Part shown: piece by piece, positions 20,468-31,116 of the stretch | Layout: each line of letters opens with the position of its first letter | How positions within the stretch are numbered: position 1 is the first letter of the stretch | Source: Viola odorata | Lineage: Eukaryota > Streptophyta > Magnoliopsida > Malpighiales > Violaceae | Assembly (NCBI GenBank): GCA_963691705.1 | Contig: OY829542.1 | Location: 24,166,579-24,230,578 of the forward strand | Length of the DNA stretch: 64,000 bases | Reading direction: 5' to 3' | Notes under the pieces: model-generated | Databases searched by the model: none | Told to the model about the DNA's origin: nothing | Seen by the model: only the letters and a program-made list of their open reading frames with translations | Made by a program: the position numbers and the translations under genes

Positions 20468-22735
20468 ATGTCTCATATTAGAGGTTCTGCGAGATTCGAA
20501 AATCCCATCGATCTCGAGGCTAGGAGAGCCCATAGTATTTTTGATTGTGATGAAGTTTTGAGGGCTGAGTTGGAGGAGAACGGTATCACCTTCCCCTTGT
20601 GCTGTCGCCCATATATCCCTACGAAAGATATTCGACTTCACGCCGCCATGTGGGGGACGTTTCGGCTGGTTTACTTCAAGATGTTCCTCTACGGATTTCA
20701 TCTCCCACTTCATACTTCTCTAATGAAGCTGCTGAACCACTATGACCTCAATCCGGTTCAAATAACTCCGCCTTCCTGGTGTGGGATTTACGCATTCCTG
20801 CGGGCGTGCGAAATGAAGCATATTTTCACTCCCTCCCTCGATTTGTTCCCCACGTTTTTCAAGTTGAGCTGTCGTGCCTGTTTGGTGGATATCACTCCTA
20901 GGTGGAATGATGCCGTCGTGCAATTTTTCTGGCAGAATTTCCAAGGTTTTGAAGAGAACGTGGATAATTGGAAAAACGGTTTCTTTACCCTTCGACTGCC
21001 GTCCCGCTGGTGGCGCGGAGGCTTTAATCAGAAGATTGCTAGCGCTGATTGGAAAAATCCAGAGGTGCTGGCTAGCACCGATGCGTCCCATGTTTATGCT
21101 CTCTTAGAGATAGAAGGGCCTTTCCTCATTCGAGAATTTGCTCGGTTCAGACCCTTGAAAGAATGTGTCGTTGGTGAGTTTTTCTTTCGCCGCATTATCA
21201 CTTCACTTTGCTTGCCATATTAATATATTTCGTTGACAGGTAGCGCTGAGGGTTGTTCCTCTGGTGGAAATAACGTTCCTCTGAACGTGGTACCGCTTCA
21301 AACGCTACCTCCTTCTCCGCGGCCCAAAAGTTCCAGCCATCCAGTTATCCCGCCGAGGAAAAGGAGGATTAAGACTGTCGCAGCGCGCAACGTTTCCGCC
21401 CAACCTTCTCGTTTTCTTGAGGATTGGTTGCCACTTCGGGGTAAGGGGGTGTCCTCGAGTCATCCTGCGACTGAAATAGTTGATAGCGATAGCGATAGCG
21501 AGAGCATGGATGCCGGTTCCGGACTACGTCATGCCACTCTTGCCCAACGGATGAAGCTTAGGGCGAGGAAGAACGATCCCGTGGCGGAATCATCCGAGGA
21601 TAATAGCGAGGAGATAGCCGTCGAAACGAAGCGTTTCAAGAAGAAAATCCGGAAGGAAGAGACTGGTCCCCCAATTCCTCCTTTGAAGGAAGTAAACGCA
21701 GTCCTCCCCACTAAGGTCAATAATTGCCCTATCGCAAGTTCCTCGCCAGTGGCGGAGGTTGTCAAGGCTCCTTCCGTTGTTCCTTCCAAAACTAATGAGG
21801 TTTCCACGGCGGGGGGCCCACCTTTGCCATCTGGTGGCCCTGATTCTCCGATTTCCTCCTGTATTCCGGACGTGACCGTGCCGGTTTCAAACCCAAATAT
21901 TCCTCCTAATCCCGTCTTGAGGAAGCCTCGGCCCTTGTTCCTTTCGTCTATCTCGGGTGTTGGTGATTCCGTAAAGAGTTGTTCTCCTCCCTTTATCGCC
22001 AACCTTTCCCCTCAAGGTCCTCAAGGAGATGCTGCATTTCAGCTGGATCTGTCGTCTTTCGGTACTGACGGGCTTCGCGCTTTAGGGATATCAGATCCGC
22101 TATCGCGAGATGAGCCGGTGGGGGCCATAGTGGGCCAGATGTTCAGTTCTTCGAAGGACAAGGAAGAGTTCCTGCAGCATCCTCCTGAAGTTCAACATTC
22201 ACGCCTCCTGAACGATATGTTGGCCAGCTTTCGCGAGCTAAACTATTTTCTCGAGGATCAGAGCGACAAGGTTCGACGCTCTCCCGATTCGACAGAACAA
22301 TTGAACGCCGCTTTGGCGAAGGTGACAGAGCTGTCCAAACTTCAAGATAGCACCCGGGCAGAGTTGAGCGAGTGTCGCGCCGATCTCGCCCGAGAAAGAT
22401 CCAAAGGGAAGGCTAAAGTGGAGCTGCTAGAGGCGGAACTGGTTGCGGCTGACAAAAGAAACATTTTCCTTCGTGAAGAGATATCGTCTCGTGACGCGGA
22501 TTTGGCCAAAGTTCCCTCGAGAATAGCTTGGTGGAAAAATAAGACTATGGAGGTATGTATCGCTGGCTTCGCAGATCTCTATCGCCAGGGAGCTGTTGAT
22601 TTGACCAGGCTATCCGAGTATGCTTCCAAGAAGATAAAGGATTTAGGCGAAGACGAGGGTGATTTTCCTTCTCTCGGGGGGGGGGGGGTAGGCGAATGGT
22701 GGCAGCGATATCTGTGTCGGCCATTGGCTGGTTAA
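20468..22735 (+). CDS. antisense gene 3: 'putative gypsy-type transposon' domain plus coiled coil
   Basis: Exon 1 is 20468-21173 and exon 2 is 21240-22735. The 66-bp intron has GTGAGT..ACAG ends and phase 1. It encodes about 733 residues. Residues about 50-235 match the plant family Pfam calls 'Putative gypsy type transposon' (Transposase_28): FRLVYFKMFLYGFHLPLHTS, LNHYDLNPVQITPPSWCGIYAFL, FFKLSC, SRWWRGGFNQ. A Ser/Pro/Lys-rich linker follows (residues about 250-500), then a predicted coiled coil (ELSKLQDSTRAELSECRADL..). The ATG at 20468 (MSHIRGSARF) is chosen over an upstream in-frame ATG (20264) because that one precedes the TATA box. Exon 2 ends beside a G13 run (22676-22688), so the true C-terminus may be shifted. 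It is intact otherwise. It is paralogous to antisense gene 4. The role of this family is unknown. Confidence 0.7.
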
Positions 22736-22985
22736 GGCTGACCCACTGGGAAGATTTTCCTGCTTATTCACTTTTCTGTTTTGTAATAACGCCTTTCCAG
22801 GCGAAATGATATTTGTACTTTAATTTTTTTTAGACAATAATAGACCTTGTTTCATTTCCCCGCGCTGTTTCCGTTGCTGCGATATCGCTCTTGTCTTATT
22901 CCAGAAAATCTTTTCTGCTTTTCGGAGCATTTAATGCTTATGATCTTTTGACTGATGTGGGAGAAAAGTCTTGATAACTCAGGCA

Positions 22986-23157
22986 CACGTGTCCATTTTT
23001 AGGACACCTAGGGCTAGCGTGCTTCAGAATTTTAGCAAAATCGAAGCGTTGCCGCGCTTCTCTAGAATTGTACTCATTGCTTGAGTCTTTTCCTTGCGAT
23101 CCTCTCACGCAACGACTACGACGTCCGTCATTTCGTTGACCATTAGGGTTATAAAAC
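22986..23157 (+). promoter_or_regulatory. CACGTGTC box plus TATA box, antisense gene 4
   Basis: CACGTGTC at 22986-22993 and TATAAAAC at 23150-23157, 174 bp before the ATG at 23324. Spacing between the two boxes is longer than for genes 2 and 3. Confidence 0.5.
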
Positions 23158-23323
23158 CCAATATTTGTTTCTTTTGCTTATTTTTGCCGTTCTACTTTCT
23201 TCATATTTTCTCTAGCCGTCCCATTTTCTTGCCACCGTTCAAGGTTTTCGAAGAGCTTTCTCTCTAAAGGTACCTCCTATTTTCTTCCGTCGTCTTCTTC
23301 ATCTTTACTTTTTTATTTCTGCC

Positions 23324-25674
23324 ATGGCTAAGACTCGCCGCTCTGAGTCGAGATCTGCCGATGAGAAAAAGATGGATATTACAGTTAGTAGTATCACCTC
23401 TGAGGCTGCTCTTAACGAGCATTTAGCCGCACATAATGCTGTTATTCCTGCCGGCTATAAGGCCTCCGTTGCCTCTGAGTCGGTACGCCTAAATAGCATT
23501 TTGACGGGCAAGCTTAGGGTCCTGTACATACAAATGTTCCGCTACAGTTTCCAGCTTCCCATTAATTCTTTCATAAAATAGTTGCTCGTTGCCTGCGATT
23601 TGAATCCTGTTCAATTAGCCCCAAATGCGTACTGCTGCGTTTATGCTTTCTTAGAACTCTGTAAATATAAGGGGATCACTTCCCCTTCTCTTTTACTACT
23701 TAAATCAGTTTTTAAACTAATGAAGTGTCGAGGAGTGATAACGATATCGCCTCGTTATGATGATGACTCACTCAAGTCTTTCACTTGGAAACTTCTCCAT
23801 ATTGAGTCCTCTATCGATGCCTGGAAGAAAGAGTTCTTTGTGATAGATCTTCCCGAAGACCCCAGTTCCTGGTGGCAGTCTGGGTTTAACCAAGACGTTA
23901 AGGACAACGTCTGGGGTCGGCCTGAGACTCTTCCTCAGCGTGAACAAGACTGGTTAGACAAACTCCTTCAACTGGAAATCAGCGTTCATATCCGCCATGT
24001 GGCGTGCAGAGTTGATATGAAGAATTGCGTTAGACGTGAGGGTCGAGTCGCTTCCTTCTTTATTATCACTGGTACTAATGCTAATCGTTACTTTGTCATT
24101 ATGCAGCGACAGATCCTGACTACAAGCCTGAAAATGTTAGAAGGCGACTGAAAAGGGCCCAGGATAGAGAAGAAAAAGAGAAGGCCATCTCTACGGAAGC
24201 TGCCGATAACTCAACTATGCTTCCTACCATTTCCGTGAGCCTTGCTCAAGGATCTTCTTCCTCAGCCGGTGAGGGGAATACCGACATTCCTTCAGGTATC
24301 CCTATCATGACCGTTGCTGCCGCTCCTGCCCAACCGTCTTCTTCTAAGGTCCTTGCCAAAGGAAAAAAGAAGAAAAGAACAAGAAGCGTTGCCGCTCTTA
24401 CTCCTTCTCCGGACGCGGCAGGTTCTTCGGAAATACCTCCTCTCAAGACTGCTGCTGTGAGTGTGCTTCTTTGTTATGATATGCTATTTATCGGTGTTTA
24501 TTGCCATTTCTCTTATCTGTGTTTCGTACTGGGTTCTTAGCAGGAGACCGTTACTGGGTCTACCTCTGCCTCTCCCACAGGCGAAATGGACATGAGTCAT
24601 GTGCTAGGTGGTTCCAGGAAGAGACCTCGGCCGGAGGGTGAGGGTGGAAGCTTATCCTCTACTGTTGCTGCGGGGGAAGTCGGACCGGACAACACCTTTG
24701 TTTCCATGGATGGTCCGCAGACTCATCCTTCAGAATTTTTGGTGAACATGGGAACGACTGAGACTTTCGGGGCTTCACTCAACTCCTTCGGTGGGCCTGT
24801 CCACACATATGGTCCTCACTCGGGCTATCAAGAAGGTTTGCAGGACCTTACGGGCTATCACCCTCACGGTTCCTATGCCGTTCAAGGGGGTCCTTCTTCT
24901 CAAGTCCACCCTCCTATTCCCGTGGCCTTTGTGCCTTCGAGCATTTCTTTATCGCAATGCTGTGGCGAAGGGGCTTCTACCTTTAACTATGCTGCGGATC
25001 TAAGTTCCTCGAGTGAGCCTGGTACTGTGACTCACCAAGTGGGTCTATATGATTTCCGCAATACGGGCTTAGCGGCTCTCGGGGGCGATGGTTCAGTCGA
25101 GGTTTCGGCTTTTTTGGCAGCCCAGATACTGTCGACCCCTGCTGAGCGGGAAGCTTTCCTCTCGCAGACAGATGATGATAAGGTGAACTCGTTGCGTACT
25201 GGAATCTTTTCCAATTTTGTGAAATTTCAGTATTGGACAGAGCACGTACAGCGTCAGGCTGCTTCTCTTACCGCGTCCCTTTCTGACCTTTCGCGAGAGC
25301 GAAATGAGAAGAATAAGTTGCTGGAGGAACGCGCTCGATTTTTACTGGCTTAGCAGGAGCTGTCGGGGCGAGTGTCCGCCCTTGAGGCCAAGAGTGTTGT
25401 ACTGGAAGGAGAGAAGTCATCCTTGGCAAGGGAGAAGGCAGCTTGGGAGGAAGAGAGAACCGCTCTGATAGAAGAATCAACCGATAAGAGCCTGTGGCAC
25501 GTCGAGCAGATGGCCACTATCTTGGTTGAATGCTTTGAAGAAATCCATGGGGCAGATACATACAAAGGTGACGAGGTCACAAAGGCCTTCAAACAGAAGT
25601 CTGCTGATCTTAACGAAGCGGGTTATCGCCGAGCTAAGGCGGAGGGTTGGAAATGGAGGAACCTCGAGGGTTGA
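23324..25674 (+). pseudogene. antisense gene 4: diverged paralogue of gene 3, two stops
   Basis: Exons are 23324-24035, 24107-24456 and 24544-25674. The introns are GTGAG..GCAG (71 bp, phase 1) and GTGAGT..GCAG (87 bp, phase 0). The frame totals 731 codons, close to the 734 of gene 3. The same domain is visible: RVLYIQMFRYSFQLPINSF, CDLNPVQLAPNAYCCVYAFL, SSWWQSGFNQ. A Ser/Pro/Gly-rich linker and a coiled coil (RERNEKNKLLEERARFLL, then ALEAKSVVLEGEKSSLAREK) follow. The phase-1 intron sits at the same place as in gene 3, just after a conserved K-x-C-V. In-frame TAG codons at 23579 and 25351 break this copy. Function is unknown. Confidence 0.65.
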
Positions 25675-26244
25675 CGTACTCCCAAGTTTTGCCGCCTCTT
25701 TTACTGCCGTCAGGCTTTTGCTCTTTGCCTCCGCGGCGTTTTTTTTTTTTTTTTTCCAGAACTTGTGACCTTTCTAAGGCACCTTTATGCATTCGAACAG
25801 TTTATATATTTGTTGCTGTCTTTTCCCTTTCTTCATTTTGCTTTCTGAAATTCCCAGGGTGTCGCTAGCGTCCTGGCGACATAATATGTTTAATTTCTCG
25901 AGCAAACTCGTAACATTTCAGCAATAGATATCGCTGAGGTCGGTATCGGGTTGGTTTTCTCAGCGAGCCTCATAATATCGTTACTTTGTGCAGTCGTCAA
26001 TCTTTCCGCTACTCGAAAGTTATTCTGTACATTCTCAATTGTAAACCATTAGTAGCAGAACGGGTTACGAGAGATAGTGATTACCCGTAGGAGCTTTTCC
26101 GCTGCCGTCATAGGGCGTTCCGTCATGGAAGTCGCGTGAATCGCTTTTTCCGTCAGCTCTACTTCACTAGGGATCACGCATCTAGTTACTAGCTGGAATT
26201 TCGCGATTCTTTGCGCTTCCATTTTTTCACGATCGGCCTGGAAA

Positions 26245-26690
26245 GTGCCCTCACTTAGTGAGCCGTCAGATCGGGACTGGCTATCACAAGGATAGGACTT
26301 TTCACTTTCAGGCGTTGTCCTCGCGTCTAGAATTATGCCCTTACTTAATGAACCGACTACGCTAGTCCGGTTACTAAGATAGGACTTTTTATTTCTAGAA
26401 CGGAGTTACTATATCCTTGGGGCGTGCCTTGTCTTGATGAGCCGTCTCTACGAGAACGGTCAGTACAAGAAAATGACTTTTCAGTCCCAAGGATTCCGGG
26501 TAGTGCCCTCACTTAGTGAGCCATCTGATCAGGACCGACATTCACAAGGATAGGACTTTTCACTCCCGGAGGGCGCTAGGGATCTTTCAATCCCCATGCT
26601 AGTTCAAGGCATGCTGGGTCGTGCCCTTACTTAGTGAGCCATCTGATCAGGACCGGCATTCACAAGGATAGGACTTTTCACTCCCAGACG
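26245..26690. repeat. degenerate ~89-bp tandem repeat
   Basis: Five units start at about 26245, 26335, 26424, 26512 and 26621 (steps 90, 89, 88 and 109). Each reads like GTGCCCTCACTTAGTGAGCC, then a TC-GGAC block, then CACAAGGATAGGACTTTTCA. Units 4 and 5 are the most alike. They fill the gap between integrase and antisense gene 4; 25675-26244 holds no gene that I can see. Confidence 0.8.
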
Positions 26691-26799
26691 CCTCCTTTTT
26701 TATCTGCACAAAAGCAGCCGCAAGTACCCAAGAAAGCTCTCCCACAGAGCGTTAGCTGAGGTTAGGGTTGGCGTTAGTCAAAGGTGCAGATAAATCAAG

Positions 26800-28096
26800 G
26801 TCTAGGATAATATAATTTCAAACGAGCAATATTCCAAGAGTTAGATAAGGGAGTACCATCGAGTGTCTCCAGATGATAGGCTTCTTTTCTGATAACTCGG
26901 GTAACGTGATAGGGCCCATCCTAGTTTGGACTAAGCTTCCCCATACGTTGACCAGCCACTCGTTTGTCTCTAAGCACCAGATCGCCTGTCTTTAGCAATC
27001 GTTCTTTGACGCGCCTGTTATGATAACGGGCCATCTTTTGTTTGTAGTGTTGCGTTTTTAGGAGGGTTTCCGCTCGGACCTCCGGCAACGTGTCAAGGTT
27101 AGCTCGTAACCTTTCTTCATTCATTTCCTCCCGGAAGTGAGCCACTCGGAGGCTCATAGTACCGATTTCCACTAGCGTGATAGCCTCGGTTCCGAAGGCC
27201 AACGCGAAAGGTGTTTCTCCAGTACTTGTTTTAACGGTCATGCGGTACACCCACATCACGTATGGTAGCTCGTCAGCCCATTTCTTCTTAGACCCTTCAA
27301 GGTTTTTCTTGATGCCGCTGAGGATGCTCCGATTGGTCACTTCCGCCTGTCCATTGGTTTGCGGGTGAGCCACGGAAGAAAACCGTTGCTCTATTCTGAA
27401 TTCCGAGCATTGGTCTTTGAAGAATTGGCTAGTGAACTGTGTTCCATTATCGCTGACTAGGATACGGGGTACGCCAAACCTCATGATAATTTGGTGTTTG
27501 AAGAAACGCCAGGTTTTTTCCGCCGTGATGTTGGCGACTGCTTCGGCTTCCGCCCACTTTGTAAAGTAGTCCACGGCTACTATCACAAATTTCAGTTGGG
27601 CTCTTGCCTTCGGAAATGGCCCCAGGATATCGATTCCCCATTTAGCGAAAGGACAAGGAGCGATGATCTCAGATATTTCAGCGGCAGGACGTCGAGGAAT
27701 TTTAGAGAACTCCTGACATTTCGGGCAAGTTTGCACATAGTCGTGGCAATCTTTTCGGATGGTGGGCCAATAGAATCTAGATCTGAAGACTTGTGCAGCC
27801 AGGGTGCCACCTGATACGTGCATACCGCATATCCCTTCATGAATTTCGCGCAAAGTGTGAAGACCCTCTTACTCCGTTATGCATTTGGCCACTGGATGCG
27901 AGAAGCATCTTCAAACTAGGTCCCCGTCATAATACGTACAACGAGCTGCCTGTCTCAGCACTCTTTTCTTTTCAGCGATATTCTCGGGCAGTTCTTCGTG
28001 TTTTAGGTATTTGATTACGGGGACTCGCCAGTCGTTCTCGAGTTCTTCCACACACAGAGACGCTTGCTCTTCCATGAAGGAGGGTACAGATAATTC
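26800..28096 (-). pseudogene. Tat integrase domain
   Basis: This is the pol C-terminal part, which inserts the cDNA into the host genome. It is open from 27853 to 26924. The zinc-binding CPKC, then the catalytic triad contexts WGIDILGPF (Asp), SDNGTQFTS (Asp) and the Glu of NGQAEVTNRS are all present. Upstream in the same frame lie TGA (27911-27913) and TAA (27869-27871). Downstream, a TAG at 26921 interrupts the C-terminal domain, which stays readable (DGPYHVTRV..) to about 26800. It lies in one frame with protease and RT. Confidence 0.88.
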
Positions 28097-28762
28097 TCAG
28101 AAATACACATCTTTGGGTATGGATGCTTCCGGGTTCGCAGCCATCTTGGCAAGGCTGTCGGCTTCGGCGTTGTCCTCTCGGGGAATGTGCTCGAAACTGA
28201 CTTGCATGCCTTCTTTCTTTATTTCTAATAGTTCCCGCATCACTTTGGCGAAATACTGGACCATGATGGGCTCTCGAGCTTGAGAACGCCCCAAGACCTG
28301 GTCGATCACTAGTTTGGAGTCACCACAGATTTTTAGATGCAGGTCTCCTATTCTCCCGGTATCGTGCCTACCTTTGGAGGAGAGGCTTCTCCCTATCCGG
28401 AGTCCGGCTAGTAACGCCTCATATTCTACCGCATTATTAGATAATGGCTGCAGGAATCGGATGGCGTATTGTATTCGCATATCGTGCGGCCCGTTTATAA
28501 AGATCCCTACTCCAGCCAATTCCTGATTTTTAGCTCCGTCTACATGAATGATCCAGAGGTTTGTGTAGGTTTCTAGGAACGGGAGATCCAAATCACCGCA
28601 TTCCTCTTCGGGTACGTCTGTTAACGGATCTTCCGTAAAGGTGCATTCCGCTATGAAATCTGCCAAGATTTGAGCCTTCACAGACGGCCGAGACTGATAT
28701 CGCAGCCCGTACTGCTCGAGTTCGAGAGCCCAGATCAGCATTCTCCCCGAGGATTCAGGCTT
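28097..28762 (-). pseudogene. Tat second (archaeal-type) RNase H domain
   Basis: It reads IIHVDGAKNQ (first Asp), NAVEYEALLAGLRIG (Glu), ICGDSKLVIDQ (Asp) and REDNAEADSLAKMA (last Asp), the active-site pattern of the extra RNase H typical of Tat elements. It follows the RT-linked RNase H in the same frame. It is separated by a TGA at 28763 on one side and by a stop at 28097 on the other. Confidence 0.85.
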
Positions 28763-30235
28763 TCAAAATATCCTCTTTAGAGGTTGGTCTGTAAGCACGA
28801 TAACGGGGTAGGACTGGAAATATCGGCCCATTTTTCGAGTGGCTTGTATTAATGCAAACCCTATTTTCTCAATTCGGGCGTATCGCAATTCCGCATCTTT
28901 CAGAACATGACTTACAAAATATACGGGGCGGTGCGCATGGTTATCGTCACGAACGAGGACGGTACTAACCACTTCGTCGGCAGCGCCGAGGTATAAATAT
29001 AAAGTGTCACCCAGTTCTGGCCTGGTCAGTAGTAGATCGGACGATAGGTAATCCTTTAGGCTGACAAACGCCTCTTCACATTCCAGGGTCCACCCAAAGG
29101 ATGCTTTCTTGCGTATGACTTTGAAGAATGGAAGACACTTTTCGCCTTGCTTGGAAATAAAGCGCCCTAGGGCGATAACGCGCCCGGTTAGCCTTTGTAC
29201 CTCCTTGATGGTTCTTGGAGATATCATGTCTTGTATGGCCTTGATCTTTGACGGATTATGCTGAATTCCCTTTTGGCTGACCACGTAGCCTAGGAATTTT
29301 CCCGTTTGAAACGCGAACATGCATTTCCGGGGGTTCAGTTTCATACCGTGCCGTTTCATCACATCAAAGACTTCCTTTAGATCCCGCAGGTGATCTGGAA
29401 AGTTAGCGCTTTTTACTAGTATATCGTCAACGTAGGCTTCCACATTCCTCCCTATTTGTTCTTCGAATATCTTGTTCGCCATACATTGGAACGTTGCCCC
29501 CGCGTTCTTTAGCCCAAATGGCATCGCCGTATAACAATAAGTGGCCGTAGGAGTGATGAAGGCAGTCTTCTCTTCATCTTCGATGGCCATGGGAATTTGG
29601 TGATACCCTGAGTTGGCGTCAAGTGAACTCAAATAGGTGTACCCGGCAGTCTGATCGACTAATTGGTCAATTCGGGGAAGCGGGTAACAATCCTTGGGGC
29701 AAGCGTCGTTCAGATCAGTAAAGTCGATACACATGCGCCAATCTCCACTGGACTTAGGAACGAGGACTGGGTTGGCTAACCAGGTGGGGTACTGGACTTC
29801 GCGGATGAAACCAGCGTCGAGAAGCTTCGCTACTTCTTTATCAACTGCTAAGGCTTTTTCTGTAGAGAACGCGCGTCGCTTTTGCTGGATCGGCTTAGCG
29901 CCAGGGTCAACGTTGAGTCGGTGCTCGGCTATTTCTCGTGATATGCCCGACATGTCTGTGGGTTTCCACGCAAATTCCCCTCGGCACTTGTTCAATAATC
30001 GGGCTAGCTGAAGGCTTTCTTCTGAACTGAGCCTTTCGCTGACAAGAAAGTCTGCTTTCTCTATGGCGATTACTGGTACGGGCACCATTTTGTCAAGAGG
30101 TTGGGCGCGCTTCTCATCACCTTGTTCGTATGGGTCCGCCGTTATACATATATATCTATCACAACTCTTTTGGGTCATGAGCAGATAACATTCGGCCGCC
30201 AATTTTTGATTGCCCTTTATCGCTACCACCCCGTC
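28763..30235 (-). pseudogene. Tat reverse transcriptase and RT-linked RNase H
   Basis: RT makes the cDNA. It holds the fingers/palm blocks GDWRMCIDFTDLND, YLSSLDANSGYHQIP and MPFGLKNAGATFQ, and the catalytic YVDD (EAYVDDILVKS). The connection/RNase H follows (LYLGAADEVVSTVLVRDD..PVYFVSH). Nearly 490 codons are open. Its start is fused in frame to the protease through a TAG at 30236-30238, and it ends at TGA 28763-28765. The RT catalytic residues look intact. Confidence 0.92.
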
Positions 30236-31085
30236 CTAGGAGGGGTATTTCATCTTCAAATGCTTCTGAGATATTACCGCTCCAAAGTGGTTAAGGAAAG
30301 GTCGTCCAAGTATGGCATTGTAGGGCAAGTTTAGGTCCACGACAAGGAACAACAGGTCTTCCGATCGCTTGGAGGTGTCTTCTCTGAAGTATACAGGCAG
30401 AGTAGTTATTCCTGTGACTGGGATTGGGACCCCAACCACCCCAATTATGGGTTTCTTACAAGGTGTCAGCTCGTTATCGGGCCGTTTCATGAGATTGTAA
30501 GCCTCTAATGAGAAGAGGTTCACCGCGCTCCTGTTATCTATGAGAGTTCTTCTGACCCCATGGCTGGCAATGATGGGCGTAACCACCAATGCATCATTAT
30601 GTGGATAGACAACGCCTTTCTCGTCCTCTTCGGAGAAGGCTAGCACCATGCGATCTAGGACGCTTATCGCTTCACCTTTCTTTATCGTGCCCTCTCGCTT
30701 GCATTTTTCCCCTAACGCCGTCGTCGGTAGCTCTGGTTCATCCAGGTAAGGAGTCCCTCCTGCTATGATATTAATCATAGGGAAACCCTCATCATCTACT
30801 GCGAAAGTTTCCTCACCTCTTCGTCCGGAAGCATCATCCTTTAGTGGGATGTGAGGGGGTCCCTGTCGGTTATCTGCGACCCTTTTCGGGGGATTATTTC
30901 TGGCGTCCTCTCTTACTTTGATTGCGAATTCTCCCAAGTAACCCTCTTCCACTAAACGTTTTATCGCTGATTTTAAATCCCTGCATACTTCCGTAGAATG
31001 CCCCCTGGCTTTGTGAAACTTGCAATAGGCATTCTCTCTTCTCCCAGAAGCACTCCGGGCTTCACCGGCGCAGGATAACGGATGG
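30236..31085 (-). pseudogene. Tat nucleocapsid knuckle and aspartic protease
   Basis: The N-terminal part carries CKFHKARGHSTEVC (about 30980-31025), a CHHC-type knuckle usual for Tat gag. It is in the pol frame, so a frameshift separates it from gag (ends 31117). The protease follows: the active-site region reads LIDNRSAVNLF where retroelement proteases have D-T/S/G-G-S, so the loop Gly is replaced by Arg. The C-terminal flap region DLNLPYNAILGRPFL is conserved. Protease activity is doubtful in this copy. Confidence 0.8.
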
Positions 31086-31116
31086 GAAGGTTTCGCTGTT
31101 CCACGATCGCTAAAAT

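Noticed and set aside
21529..22002. Minus-strand open frame (157 codons) inside antisense gene 3
   Set aside because: It overlaps a well-supported coding exon; GC-rich third positions leave the opposite strand open.
26245..26690. CRISPR-like array
   Set aside because: Repeats are diverged, adjacent and about 89 bp, without spacers; it lies inside a plant retrotransposon.
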